Assembly: GCF_023898315.1 (NCBI RefSeq)
Contig: NC_064623.1
Location: 21,969,640 to 22,033,639, forward strand
Direction: 5' to 3'
From: Schistocerca nitens
Taxonomy: Eukaryota > Arthropoda > Insecta > Orthoptera > Acrididae
Length of the DNA: 64,000 nt
Positions 34,124 through 46,040 of the stretch are shown here, piece by piece; positions within the stretch are counted from its first letter, which is position 1; every line of letters begins with the position of its first letter. The translations under genes and the position numbers were made by a program. The notes beneath the pieces are model-generated. The model worked only from the letters and a program-made list of their open reading frames with translations, was not told the DNA's origin and made no database searches.

Positions 34124-35467
34124 CAGTACTGGCCATTAAAATTGCTACACCAGGAAAAAATGCAGTTGATAAACGGGTATTCATTGGACAAATATATTAT
34201 ACCAGAACTGACATGTGATTACATTTTCACGCAATTTGGGTGCATAGATTCTGAGATATCAGTGCCCTGAACAACCACCTCTGGCCGTAATAACGGCCTT
34301 GATACGCCTAGGCATTGAGTCAAACAGAGATTGGATGCCGTGTGCAGGTACAGCTGCCCATGCAGCTTCAGCACGATACCACAATTCATTAAGAGTACTG
34401 ATTGGCGTATTATGACGAGCCAGTTGCACGGCCACCAATGACCAGACGTTTTCAATTGGTGAGAGATCTGGAGAATGTGCTGGTCAGGGCAGCAGTCGAA
34501 CATTTTCTGTATCCAGAAAGGCCCGTACAGGACCTGCAACATGCGGTCGTGCATTGTCCTGCTGAAATGTAGGGTTTCGCAGGGATCGAATGAAGGGTAG
34601 AGCTACGGGTCGTAACACATCTGAAATGTAACGTCCACTGTCCAAAGTGTCGTCAATGCGCACAAGAGGTGACCGAGACGTGTAACCAATGGCACTCCAT
34701 ACCATCACGCCGGATGATACGCCAGTATGGCGATGACGAACACACGCTCGCAATGTGCATTCAGCGCGATGTCGCCAAACACGGGTGCGACCATCATGAT
34801 GCTGTAAACAGAACCTGGATTCATCGGAAAAAATGACGTTTTGCCATTCGTGCACCCAGGTTCGTCGTTGAGTACACCATCGCAGGCGCTCCTGCCTGTG
34901 ATGCAGCGCCAAGTGTAACCGCAGCCATTGTCTCCGAGCTGATAGTCCATGCTGCTTCAAACGTCAGTTCGTGCAGATGGTTGTTGACTTGCAAACGTCC
35001 CCGTCTGTTGACTCAGGGATGGAGACGTGAATGCACGATCCGTTACAGCCATGCGGCGTTCCGTATTACCCTCCTGAACCCACCGATTCCATATTCTGTT
35101 AACAGTCATTAGATCTCGACCAAAGCGAGCAGCAATGCCGCGATATAATAAAACCGCAATCACGATAGGCTACAATCCGACCTTTATCAAAGTCGGTAAC
35201 GCGATGGTACACATTTCTCCTCCTTACAGGAGGCATCACTACAACGTTTCACCAGGCAACGCCGATCAACTGCTGTTTGTGTATCAGAAATCGGTTGGAA
35301 ACTTTCCTGATGTCAGCACGTTGTAGGTGTAGCCACCGGCGCCAACCTTGTGTCAATGCTCTGTAAAGCTAATCATTTGCATATCACAGCATCTTCTTCC
35401 TGTCGGTTAAATTTCGCGTCTGTAACACGTCAGCTTCGTGGTGTAGCAATTTTAATGGCCAGTAGTG
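34124..35467 (-). mobile_element. Tc1-like element, copy C, broken
   Basis: The ends match copies A and D, with TA duplications at 34122-34123 and 35468-35469. The transposase (from about 35230 to 34300, minus) retains the FSDESRF and QQDNARPH motifs but has several frameshifts. Compared with the copy at 62195 it has lost about 60 bp in the N-terminal linker. It lies in the host intron in the same orientation as the gene. Confidence 0.9.
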
Positions 35468-36009
35468 TAGCATCACAAGCTAATATATTATGTGTAGGAC
35501 TATGAGTTCAAAGTTATGGTATCAAAAGGTCTTTAACAAAATCAAAGTAATAGCTTATACATACTGGGCAAATAAGAGTGCATTCATAGGATGTAAGTAC
35601 GCGGTGAGCAAAAGAGAATAAGGTGGTCGATGTTAACATAAAATGAATTACGTTGGACGAAACAATGGTTGAAAACCATCGAAAAAGTATTATGCATCCT
35701 ACCCATCACATTCCACAACCTCTGTCTAACACGCACTCTCACACATTTCGAAAACGTCTTGGGCTCAATGAAGAGATGTAGACTGATTATTTTCAGCCTT
35801 CCAAACCGCACTTCGTACGATCTGGTCACACGCGAAAGGCTGGACAAAGTCGATTGATGTGTAGTGAGTGTCACAGTCATTTGCTGTCAGACTGTGAATG
35901 TTTTATCTTGTTTGATAACGATGTATGCAAGCAAAGCCTAGTCTGAGTACTTCAAAACTGGACGGTGATTGAAGTAGTGTGAATCAGTGCTATACGAGAA
36001 AGTACTCAC
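35468..36009. other. Intronic, no gene recognised
   Basis: The 5' part of intron 1. No conserved coding signal was seen. Confidence 0.4.
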
Positions 36010-36160
36010 TGAATTCTCCACAGTAGGCGTTATATATCCAGTCTGCACCGTAGCCCTCGAAGTTGTATGTGGAGATCTTATTGCAGACACAGTCGAGCAC
36101 CGTAGTGCCGTTCGCCACCAGCAAAACCAGCAACGGAGCAGCTACCCCCACTGGATGCAT
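36010..36160 (-). CDS. Host gene exon 1, signal peptide and first Cys residues
   Basis: The ATG at 36160 begins a 50-codon exon plus one base, ending at a consensus donor TTCA|GTGAGT. Residues 1-20 (MHPVGVAAPLLVLLVANG) form a hydrophobic signal peptide. The mature start near DCVCNKIS is followed by GYGADWIYNAYCGEF, giving three Cys. The trailing A plus the AA opening exon 2 makes a Lys codon, so the reading phases agree. The product is inferred to be secreted. The domain is not recognised, and the link to exon 2 is inference from phase, strand, cysteine content and codon bias. Confidence 0.75.
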
Positions 36161-36196
36161 TGTCAGCTGTTGTTGAGACCGAGAGGGAATCACACG

Positions 36197-36231
36197 CAGT
36201 GAGCATCGCAGGCACCGCGGGCCCACTATAA
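36197..36231 (-). promoter_or_regulatory. TATA box and initiator of the host gene
   Basis: On the minus strand TTATAG (36231-36226) lies about 30 bases upstream of TCACTG (36202-36197), an arthropod-like initiator. The predicted 5' UTR is about 40 nt before the ATG at 36160. Confidence 0.5.
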
Positions 36232-36696
36232 GGATTCTCGTAGCGGAAGTCTTTCCGCAGGATGGGAAAACCACAGGAAGAACGACGACTTCCGTGCTTA
36301 TCCTTTTTTATTGTCACAGTAACAACCTGCAAGCGCACAGTCGTTACAGAAAAATATTCCTTCGTTTTACGCGTACATCTGCCACACGTTTTTAGGACGA
36401 CAGAGAAAGCCACTAAGGGATAAACGGGTGATACCCAGAAGTGAAGATTTAGTTTCCGACATAAGAATTGCGAGGCTTGACCTTCTTGAACAGCGATTCC
36501 CCAACTGAGAGAGGTTGTAGGTAACTCCGCTCATTGTAACAATAAATTTGTTCATCCCTGTGATTGACGCTATGCCTGTTATCTTATACAGGGAGACAAT
36601 ATTATTGAAATGCGCGCAATAAAATCGTCATTACGGTTTGTGTTAGGATGTTCAAACTGCTGGCCACGCGGCACTCTGGGAGATAGTATGCGCTGG

Positions 36697-37290
36697 CATA
36701 GTTTGGTTTAGCGACGAAGCCCACCTTCATTTTTGAGGGTTCGTCAACTAGCAAAACTGGCGCATTTGGGGGACTGAGAATCCGCATTTCGCGACCGAGA
36801 AGTCTCTTCACGCTCAACGGATGACTGTCTGGTGTGCAATATCCAATCACGGAATAATCGGTGCGATATTTACCTTGATGGCACGGTAACTACCGAACGG
36901 TACGTGAAGGTCGTGGAAAATGGTTTCATCCCCATTTTCCAAAGTCATCCTGATTTTGAGAATATGTGCTTCATGAAAGGCGGAACTCGACCGCCATAGA
37001 AGCAGGATAGTGTTTGATGCCCTGGAGGAGCAGTTTGAGGACCGCATTCGTGTTCTGGGGCACCCAGAGGCCACTGGCATGGGTCTGGATCTGAAGACAT
37101 GCGACTAATCTTTGTGAGGCTGTATTAAAGACAATGCGTACAGCAATAACCCCAAACCAATGCTGAGCTGAAAACAGGCACTCAGGAGGTCATCGACACC
37201 GTCGATGTTCCGACACTTCACCGGCTAGTGTAGAATTTCGCTATTCGTCTGCGTCACATAGTCGCCAATGATGGCACGCATATCGAACAT
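36697..37290 (+). pseudogene. Tc1/mariner-superfamily transposase relic
   Basis: The plus strand reads VWFSDEAHLHF, then NWRIWGTENPHF, VWCAISNHGIIG, an altered DGARP-like motif, GHPEATGMGLD and finally LRHIVANDGTHIEH near 37270. The second and third catalytic regions are damaged or deleted, and several stops are present. It lies just upstream of the host promoter, in opposite orientation. Confidence 0.75.
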
Positions 37291-37890
37291 GTCACAACCT
37301 ACATCCGAAAAGGGGTAGTGACGTTTACATGTTGAATAAAGTGTATGTACGCCGTAGTTAGTAACTGATTTAGGTTTTTTTTCACATAGTTCAATAATTG
37401 TCACTCTATATCTTACATATATTATAAAACTGAAAGTTTTTGTGCGTTGTAGTATGTCTGTTACCCCTTCACGCTGAAACGGCTGCAAGTGTATAGATAA
37501 AATTTGCAATAAAATTTGCAATGAGGGTTGTTTGTACCGTGAATTAAAACAGGATATCTTATATATTTCTAAAAACCAAAGGGTTTCGGGTGCGGGAGAA
37601 AAGAAGTGTACCTCATGACGCAGAAGTAGCCATACTTCATTCATCCAGCATCTGTGAATGAGAGCACTAGTGACTTTTTGCAGACTTTACACGTGATTTC
37701 AAACCTTTACGAAACTTTTCCTCGCTGACATCCCCCACAAAAAGATGAAAGATGTTCGTCGCTTACTTAGTTTCCGTTGTTCATTCAGGAAAACTGGCGC
37801 CTAAACCATAACACTTTATTTTATTACTTCTTCACTACTATCTGTGTTCGCGGCACATTTTGAATGCAATATTCACATATATCACGGATT
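37291..37890. other. No gene recognised
   Basis: AT-rich sequence with no supported gene. Confidence 0.4.
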
Positions 37891-37891
37891 T

Positions 37892-40800
37892 TTTTTTTTT
37901 TTTTGCTCATCAGTCTTCTCACTCATTTGATGCGACCCAACACGAACTCCTCTCCTGTGCCAACCTCTTCATCTCACAAGGGGAGGCCACGACGTTTGGA
38001 ACGCGGATTTACTTCAAACTTCTCACACTCGCAGTACTCCATTAGGACAACAAAGTGTGTAAGCGGTAGCGCGTACTTCTCAACCGTTATTGAGAAAATC
38101 GCAAGATAATTTCGGTCGTCATGTATATACCTGTGCTGGCCGTTTTTACCAGGAAGCGGCGGCAGCCGAGTGGGTAGCGTTCAAGCCCCTGATCGCTGGA
38201 TCGAGTCCCGTTCGTCAGTTTTTTTTTATTTGTAACACAGTCGTTTTCTTTACTATCTACGTTACAATTGATATAATGGGAAAAATACGTGTAATCGGAT
38301 GAACTTTTATTAAATTTACAACGTTATTTGGCAGTCTACAAATGTTTATTATCACAAATAATATAATATTCATAACTATCGACTAGTAAACGACCAAACG
38401 CATAAAGTGATACTGAAAATGTCTGCTTGTCCGTGATTTGAGCAATCCCTTATACCTGGAAGGAGCCCGAAACTACTTGTTACCTCCAAGATTTGACCAG
38501 CGCAGACGGCTTTCGAAAGATGTACAATTACTCGTCGCTTTCGACATTACGAGTACAATGGCAGAATGGTATTTTTCGTAAAAACATGGAAAACAAAGTT
38601 AAACGGCACCAGCTGCATTGAATAAATGCTGTTTCCGCATACGCAAGGTCTTTTGAGATTTTACGTGGAAAAACAAACCTCGTTAAAATTTTCAAAAACC
38701 TCTCTTTCAGCCAAGAATTTGGAAGAAAACCATGCATAACGTAGCATTTCCTCAAATATCGGCGCTGATAACGGATCATGCAGTATCGAGTGTATTTTAA
38801 TAGCGTCTTCAAGAGGCAATTTTCGATTAAATACGAACAGTTTTGAAGACACGGACAAGCACATATTTTCAGCATCACTTTATGCGTTTGGTCGTTTACT
38901 AGTCGATACTTATGAATATTATATTATTTGTGATAATAAAAATTTGTATACTGCCAAATACCATTGTAAATTTAATAAAAGTTCATCCGATTACATGTAT
39001 TTTTCCCATTATATCAATTGTAACTAGTAAAGAAAATTGTGTTAGAAATAAAAAGAGTGACGAACGGGACTCGATCCAGCGATCCAGTGATTACGGGGCT
39101 TGAACGCTACCCACTCGGCTGCCGCCGCTTCATGGTAAAAACGGCCACACACAGGTATATACTTGACGACCGAAATTATCTTGAGATTTTCTCAGTAACG
39201 CTTGAGAAGTACGCGCTACTGGTTACACATTTTGTTGTCCTAATGGAGCACTCCGAGTGTGCGAAGTTTGAAGTAAATCCGCGTTCCAAACGTCGTGGAC
39301 TGCCCTTGTCAGAGCAGCACTTGGAACCTACGTCCGCAATTATTTTCAGGATTTACTGCAATCTCTGTCTACAGTTTTTGTCCTCTACAGCTCCCTCTAC
39401 TACAGTGGAAGTCATTCCTGATGTCTTGACAGATGTCCTATTGTCCTGTCCCTTCTCCTTATCAGTGTTTCCATAAATTCCTTCTTGTCAGTGTTTCCAT
39501 AAATTCCTTTCCCATTTTGCGCAGAACCTCCTCATTCCTTACGTTATCAGTCCACCTAATTTTCAACATTCGTCTGTAGCACCACATCTCAAATGCTTAG
39601 AATCTCTTCTGTTCCGGTTTTCCCACAGTCCATGTTTCACTACTGCACAACGCTGGGCTCCAAACACACAGTCTCAGAAATTTCTTTCTCAAATTAAGGC
39701 CTATGTTGGATACTAGTGAACTTCTTTTGGCCAGGAATGCCATATTTGTCAGTGCTAGTCTGCTTTCGATGTTCTTGCTCCGTCCGTCATTGGTTATTTT
39801 GCTGACTAGCTAGCGTAATTCCTTAACTCCATCTACTTCGTGGCCATCAATCCTGATGTCATGTTACCCACTTTTCTCATTTCTTCCACTTCTGCTTCGA
39901 TTTACTCTCAATCCATATTCTGTACTCATTAGACTGTTCATTCCATTCAGCAGATCCTGTAATTCTTCTTGAGTTTCACTCAGGGTACCAACGTCGTCAG
40001 CGAGTCGTATCGTTGGTATCCTTTAAATTTGAATTTTTATTTGACTCCTGAACCTTTCTTTTATTTCCATCATTGCTTCCTCGACGTAGAGATTGAAGAG
40101 CAGGGGGGAAAGACTACGTCCCTGCCTTACAGCCTTCTTAATCCGATCACTTCATCCTTGGTCGTCCACTGTTATTAGTCCCTCTTGGCTCTCGTACAAG
40201 TTGTGTATTACCCGTCTCTCCCATTAGCTTACCCCTATTTTTCCCAGCATTTCGAACACCTTGCACCATTTTACACAGTCGAAAGTTTTCTCCACGTCGA
40301 CATATCCTTTAAACGTGCCTTGATCTTTCTTCAGTCTCGCTACCACTGTCAAGCGCAACGTCGGAATTGCCTCTCAAGTGTGTTTATGTTTCCTAAAGCC
40401 AAACTGATCGCCATGCAACACATCCTCAATTTTCTTTCCCTATCTTCTGTATATTATTATCATCAGCAGCTTGGACGCACGAGCTGTTAAGCTGATTGTA
40501 CGATAATGTTCGCACTTGTGCGGTCTTGTAGTCTTCGGAATTGTGTGGATGAAATTTTTCCGAAAGTCAGATGGTATGTCGCAGACTCATACATTCTACA
40601 CACCAATTTGAATACTCGTTTTGTTGACACTTTCCCCAATGATTTTAGAAATTCTAATGCAATGTTATCGATAGCTCCTGCCTTATTTGATCTTAAAGAG
40701 TTCCAAAGCTGTTTTAAAACTTGATTCTTGTACTGGATCTCCTATCTGTTCTAAGTCGACTCCTGTTTCTTCTTTTATCACATCAGACAAATCTTCCCCT

Positions 40801-42460
40801 CATGGAGGCCTTCAATGTGCTCTTTCTATCCATCCGCTCACTCCTCTGCATTTAACAGTCGAATTCTCGTTGCACTATCTTACCACCATTGCTTTTACTT
40901 TCACCTAAGGTAATTTGACTTTTCTATGCGCTGAGTCAGTCCTTCCGACAGTCATTTCTTTTTCAATTTCCTCACATTTTTCATTCAGCCATTTCCTCTC
41001 AGCTTCCCTGTACATACTATTAATTTCATTCTTCAGCGACTTTTATTTCTGTATTCCTGAATTTCCCTGAACATTTTTGTACTTCTTTCTTTCATCGATC
41101 AACTGAAGTATTTTTTCTGTTACCCATGTTTTCTTCGCAGCTACCTTCTTTGTACCTATGTTTTCCTTCCCAACTTCTGTGATGGCCCTTTTTAGAGATG
41201 TCCATTCCTATTCAACTGTACTGCCTACTGCGTTATTCCTTATTGCTGTATCTATAGCTTTAGAGAACTTCAAACGTATCTCGTCATTCCTTAGTACTTC
41301 CGTATCCCACTTCTTTGCGTATTGATTCTTCCTGACTAATGTCTTGAACTTCAGCCTACTCTTCATCACTACCATATTGTGATCTGAGTCTATATCTGCT
41401 CCTGGGTACGCCTTACAATCCAGCATCTGATTTCGGAATCTCTGTCTGACCATGATGTAATCTAATTGAAATCTTCCCGTATCTCCCGGCCTTTTCCAAG
41501 TATACCTCCTCCTCTTGTGATTCTTGAACAGGGTATTCGCTATTACTAGCTGAAACTTGTTGCAGAACCCAATTAGTCTTTCTCCTCTTTCATTCCTTGT
41601 CCCAAGCCAATATTCTCCTGTAACCTTTTCTTCTACTCCTTCCGCTACAACTGCATTCCAGTCGCCCATGACTAGAAGATTTTCGTCCCCCTTTACATAC
41701 TGCATTCAATATCCTCATACACTTTCTCTATCTGTTCATCTTCAGCTTGCGACGTCGGCATGTATACCTGAACTATCGTTGTCGGTGTTGGTCTGCTGTC
41801 GATTCTGATTAGAACAACCCGGTCACTGAATTGTTCACAGTCACACACCCTCTGCCCTACCTTCCTATTCATATCGAATCCTACATGTGTTATACCATTT
41901 TCTGCTGCTGTTGATATTACCCGATACTCATCTGACCAGAAATCCTTGTCTTCCTTCCACTTCACTTCACTGACCCCTACTATATCTAGATTGAGCCTTT
42001 GCATTTCCATTTTCAGATTTTCTAGTTTCCCTACCACGTTCAAGCTTCTGACATTCAACGCCCCGACTCGTAGAACGTTATCCTTTCGTAGATTATTCAA
42101 ACTTTTTCTCATGGTAATCTGCCCCTTGGCAGTCCCCTCCCAGAGATCCGAATGGGGTACTATTCCGGAACCTTTTGCCAATGGAGAGATCAACATGACA
42201 CTTCTTCAATTACAGGCCACATGTCCTGTGGATACACGTTACGGGTCTTTAATGCAGTCGTTTCCATTGCCTTCTGCATCCTCATGTCGTTGATCATTGC
42301 TGATTCTTCCGCCTTTAGGGGCAATTTGCCACCCCTAGGACAAGAGAGTGCCCTGAACCTCTATCCGCTCCTCCGCCCTCTTTGACAAGACCGTTGGCAG
42401 AATGAGGCTGACTTCTTATGCCGGAAGTCTTCGGCCGCCAATGCTGATTATTTATCAAAA
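37892..42460 (-). pseudogene. Long RTE-like LINE, split by a foldback element
   Basis: Reading leftward: an endonuclease (LRVGALNVRSLN, VSEVKWKEDKD, GDWNAVVAEG, LDYIMVRQRF, DSDHN) between 42196 and 41208, then a linker. The reverse transcriptase, with many stops, follows at about 40900-39470 (YRTISL, DQFGFRK, AVRQGRSLSPLLFNLY, LADDVG). The 3' end carries an A tail at 37907-37892. The part 37977-39308 is a later insertion. Without it the LINE is about 3.3 kb, close to full length for the RTE clade. Confidence 0.85.
37977..39308. mobile_element. 1.3-kb foldback element with tRNA-like arms
   Basis: Arms of about 455 bp (37977-38440 and 38850-39308) are inverted copies. The outer ends are CAAGGG and CCCTTG. 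A possible 3-bp duplication TCA lies at 37974-37976 and 39309-39311. Each arm has a tRNA-like stretch (GGCAGCCGAGTGGGTAGCG, then GGATCGAGTCC) followed in the left arm by a T run that could end polymerase III transcripts. The 400-bp spacer has no recognised gene. Homology with the LINE tail at 26029-26200 shows the LINE is continuous across it. Confidence 0.82.
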
Positions 42461-42464
42461 TTTA

Positions 42465-42540
42465 GGCAGTGGCGGGGATCGAACCCGGGACCGAAGACGT
42501 TTTGATTATGAATCAAAGACGCCACCCCTAGACCACGTGT
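42465..42540 (-). repeat. tRNA-like sequence at the LINE 5' end
   Basis: On the minus strand it reads GTGGTCTAGGGGTGGC (box A-like), then a hairpin TTTGA-TTCATAA-TCAAA whose loop would carry CAT (Met), then GGGTTCGATCCC (box B and T arm). The fold is tRNA-like but lacks a clear acceptor stem, so I read it as a repeat-borne promoter and not a functional tRNA gene. Confidence 0.65.
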
Positions 42541-43437
42541 ACGACCACGTACCGGTCATTTTTGGCCTCGACGTGGCTGGAGCTTCTCTTCCAGACAGCC
42601 GTCCGAGCTATCGCAGGCTCGACGCAGAGCGCTTTCAAAAGAAAGCCCTCGAACTGCTCGAGGACGCGCCAAACCCCGCCGTGGTAGGGGCAGACGCCGC
42701 CCTAGCGTTCTTCACCCGAAGAATACTCCGAGCAGCGGAGGAAGCCACGCCGAGACGTCGCTAAGGACCGCGAGACATCTCGCGACGGCTATCGCGCCCC
42801 ATCCTGGACGCGATCAAGGAGAAGAACCGACTGTTTCGTGAATGGCAGCTCACTCGCAGAACAAGACACGAAGCGCCGCTTAATCCGCATGAGACGGGAA
42901 ATTAAGGCAGCAGTCGAGCATCGCCGGAACCAGGAGTGGGAAGACCTTGTGTCTACCCTCAATCCTGAGGATGGCAGTGCCTTGAGGGTGGTAAAGTCCT
43001 TCCTACGCCGGTGACAGCGAATAACGCCTTTACAGGTCGGGAGCGACTTCGCCAGCGACCCCGACGCGAAAGCCGGCGTCCTGGCTGACGCATTTGCAGC
43101 AAACTTCACACCGGTGGCCGACGCCATCGACGACGACCACATACGGCGGGTCCACGAGCAGCTACCAACCTTCTGCGCCGCAAGGGAGGAAGGCGACGTT
43201 ATCGAGCCGATAGCGGAGGAGGAAGTCGCTGTGCAGCTTCGCTCGCTGAACCCCGAGAAGGCTGGAGGCAGCGATGGCGTCACAACCCTCCTGCTGAAGA
43301 ACCTTCCGCCGGGCTTGCACCGGCAACTTGCCGATGTTTTCAACGAGATTCTCCGGTCAGGTGTCTACCCCTCTGCGTGGAAACACGCGGGGGTCGTGGC
43401 CATTCTGAAATCCGGCAAGGACCCACGCAAGTGCTCT
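42541..43437 (+). pseudogene. Jockey-type LINE fragment
   Basis: It starts at the endonuclease end (YDHVPVIFGLDVAG), runs through an Arg/Glu-rich linker and ends in the first reverse-transcriptase motifs (LNPEKAGGSDGVTT, then AWKHAGVVAILKSGKD). It is GC-rich, unlike its neighbours, with a few stops. The 3' end is cut off by the tRNA-like repeat. It is head to head with the RTE-like LINE. Confidence 0.8.
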
Positions 43438-43439
43438 AC

Positions 43440-44071
43440 CATCTGAGCTACCGAACTTTGGAAGGTAGGAGACGAGATACAGGCAGAAGTAAAGCTGTGA
43501 AGACCGGGCGTGAGTCGTGCTTCGGTAGCTCAGAGGGTAGAGCACTTGCCCGCGAAAGGCAAAGGTCCCGAGTTCGATTCTCGGTCGGGCACACAGTTTT
43601 AATCTGCCAGGAAGTTTCATATCAGCGCACACTCCGCTGCAGAGTGAAAATCTCATTCTGGAAACCTCCCCCAGGCTGTGGCTAAGCCATGTCTCCGCAG
43701 TATCCTTTCTTTCAGGAGTGCTAGTTCTGCAAGGTTCGCAGGAGAGCTTCTGGAAAGTTTGGAAGGTAGGAGACGAGATACTGGCAGAAGTAAAGCTGTG
43801 ACGACCGGGCGTGAGTCGTGCTTCGGTAGCTCAGATGGTACAACACTTGCCCGCGAAATGCAAAGGTCCCGAGTTCGAGTCTCGGTCGGGCACACAGTTT
43901 TAATCTGCCAGGAAGTTTCATATCAGCGCACACTCCGCTGCAGAGTGAAAATCTCATTCTGGAAACATCCCCCAGGCTGTGGCTAAGCCATGTCTCCGCA
44001 GTATCCTTTCTTTCAGGAGTGCTAGTTCTGCAAGGTTCGCAGGAGAGCTTCTGCATAGTTTGGAAGGTAGA
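43440..44071 (+). repeat. Tandem 301-bp units with tRNA-like cores
   Basis: Units start at 43457, 43758 and (partial) 44059, with exact 301-bp spacing. Each has CGGTAGCTCAGATGGTA (box A) and GAGTTCGAGTCTCGG (box B, T arm), then the CACTCTGCAG-type arm sequence. The anticodon-arm layout resembles tRNA-Lys, but the loop lacks U33, so it is not a working tRNA. A minus-strand piece at 43437-43455 precedes the array. Confidence 0.88.
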
Positions 44072-44845
44072 AAGCTTTACTTCGGAAATTAAACGTCACC
44101 AAATTGTATTTCCAAAATTCAGCATTCTCGGTATCTTTCTCTCCAAGCTCTGAAAACTATTCCCAAACCTCTCAGCACGACCAACATCTGGAATGCTACA
44201 CCAACGACAATGCTACTAGCAATCAGAGATCACATTGTTTGTAGTCAGAGCCTCTGTGATATAAAATATCAACTGTTTAAAACCTCTGTCTGAAAAATAT
44301 CCAGTACACAGATTTGAAGTATGACACATCGAATGAAAATAGAGCTTACATCATTTCTCTTGAATAACAAAAATAACCTAGAAACCTTACAATTGGAGAC
44401 GCTATCAGGCGCTAGCTACGCTCCCACGCACCACCGACAGGCAATTTACGGGGAACTGTGAGACCTATGCGAACGTACCTCGTGACACACAGCTCCGAAG
44501 CAGCGTCAAGGATTTTTCGAAACCATTCCATGCAGACTCAAGTGATTACAGTGTGTGTCGTTCGTTTCCATGCTGTTAAAACAGTTGATCATGATCAGGA
44601 TTTCGAGTGAACGGGACTGCGCAACACCAACACTTAATGCCACTCATAATTTCACTTCTTTATAATTTTTTCCTATATTTTGTATATACTCTGTCAGTAT
44701 TTAAGTAAACTTATAACTTTGTACTGAATACGGACATTTTCTGTATCTGTATTATAAGCTGTAAAATACTGTATAGTATAATTTTACCCATTGGTGTCAA
44801 TGTTACTTGCGTTACCATATTACTTTCGTAAAATAAATAACCGCC
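44072..44845. other. No gene recognised
   Basis: AT-rich sequence without supported features. Confidence 0.4.
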
Positions 44846-44849
44846 TTCA

Positions 44850-44945
44850 TTCAGAACCGCGATTTCATTTCAATGCACGCTGTATTTTGAGCCCTAGGGG
44901 TTTATCATCACGTGCTTTGACAATCCCCATCGATTTTTAGCAGAT
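44850..44945 (-). repeat. PLE-type end repeat
   Basis: The minus strand here is homologous to the plus strand at 55305-55395 (AAAGCAC...AAGCCCCTAGGACTC...AAATGCA). Both contain a CCC-CTA-GGG hairpin next to an A-rich box. I infer the end of a PLE-like element. Confidence 0.5.
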
Positions 44946-45489
44946 TTAGGTTAACTGTTGACATGGTAACTTAATAAGGTATATTACAAAGTAGCATATT
45001 GTCAATGTAAGTTTACAAAACTAAGACAAATTGAAGAATAGCTTACTGTTTCCATCAGTGGATACATCGTTTCGAAGCACAGTATGACTAAACATCTTTA
45101 CACACACATATATACACTTTCGATTCTACAGCACATGTGCACACAATAATCAAACCGAGTCAAAGTGTTTTAGAAGCAAAGATGCTGCAGTTCTACAAAT
45201 ACAAAGCTTCTGTTATTTCAAAGAAGATACAAAGCTACTAGTTCATTAGCTGTACAACATATCACTTACAAAGCGTTTGTGAATATTTCAAATTCGGATG
45301 AATGTTGTCAAATGGTTGCACTATTAAATATTTGTTTATTTAGGAAAAAATAAACTTTGATATTTTAATATTGGTGTTTTTAAATAGAAATTGATACGAT
45401 CAAAGTAACTGCAATAAGTAAACGGTATTCAGAAAAATCTGTTGACAAACTGTAGAACAAAATGTAGAGCAACACCTGTAATTGAAGCA

Positions 45490-46040
45490 CTACAGGAATA
45501 ACAACTTACACAAAATATATTTTCACAATCATTCCCTTTTTAGGCACAGCATCACAAAATATTGCTAACTTATTTAGAAAAATTAATGTTAAAATATACT
45601 TCTCCACAAACAACAAACACCAAACATGGAGCCGGCCGCGGTAGTCTCGCGGTTCTAGGCGCGCAGTCCGGAACCGTGCGACTGCTACGGTCGCAGGTTC
45701 GAATCCTGCCTCGGGCATGGATGTGTGTGATGTCCTTAGGTTAGTTAGGTTTAAGTAGTTCTAAGTTCTAGGGGACTTATGACCACAGCAGTTGAGTCCC
45801 ATAGTGCTCAGAGCCATTTGAACCATTTTTGAACCAAACATGGACACAGTAAACACAAACACCTCTGTAATATATAAATTGCAATGTAACTGCTGCCCTG
45901 CATTTTACATAGTCAAAACAGAAAGAACTCTCTACACATGTTATGAAGGACACACTAATGCGTTTATGTTTAACCACTCTGACAAACCCACAATAGCCAA
46001 CTACATGTACCTTAATAGAAAAAAGAGTAAGTGACATCCA
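45490..46040 (+). pseudogene. PLE endonuclease relic, split by a SINE
   Basis: Before the SINE: IIPFLGTASQNIANLFRKINVKI, the conserved PLE linker. After it: VIYKLQCNCCPAFYI, a GIY-YIG start with the final Gly changed to Val, and later GHTNAF. It is inactive by sequence. Confidence 0.75.
45631..45832 (+). repeat. tRNA-derived SINE, family A
   Basis: It has a box B GGTTCGAATCC and the standard family body. A perfect 12-bp duplication ACCAAACATGGA (45619-45630, 45833-45844) marks insertion into the PLE. Confidence 0.93.

Noticed and set aside
36078..36413. Alternative minus-strand frame overlapping exon 1
   Set aside because: It uses a different frame over the promoter region and lacks splice support; the signal-peptide frame is better.
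39039..39476. 145-residue plus-strand frame
   Set aside because: It runs across the foldback arm and into the LINE in antisense; no domain.
42465..42540. Functional tRNA-Met gene
   Set aside because: The anticodon-like hairpin and T arm are present, but no acceptor stem is evident and it lies at a LINE end.
43520..43595. Functional tRNA genes in the 301-bp array
   Set aside because: The anticodon loop lacks U33, the 5' acceptor strand does not pair well, and the unit is repetitive.
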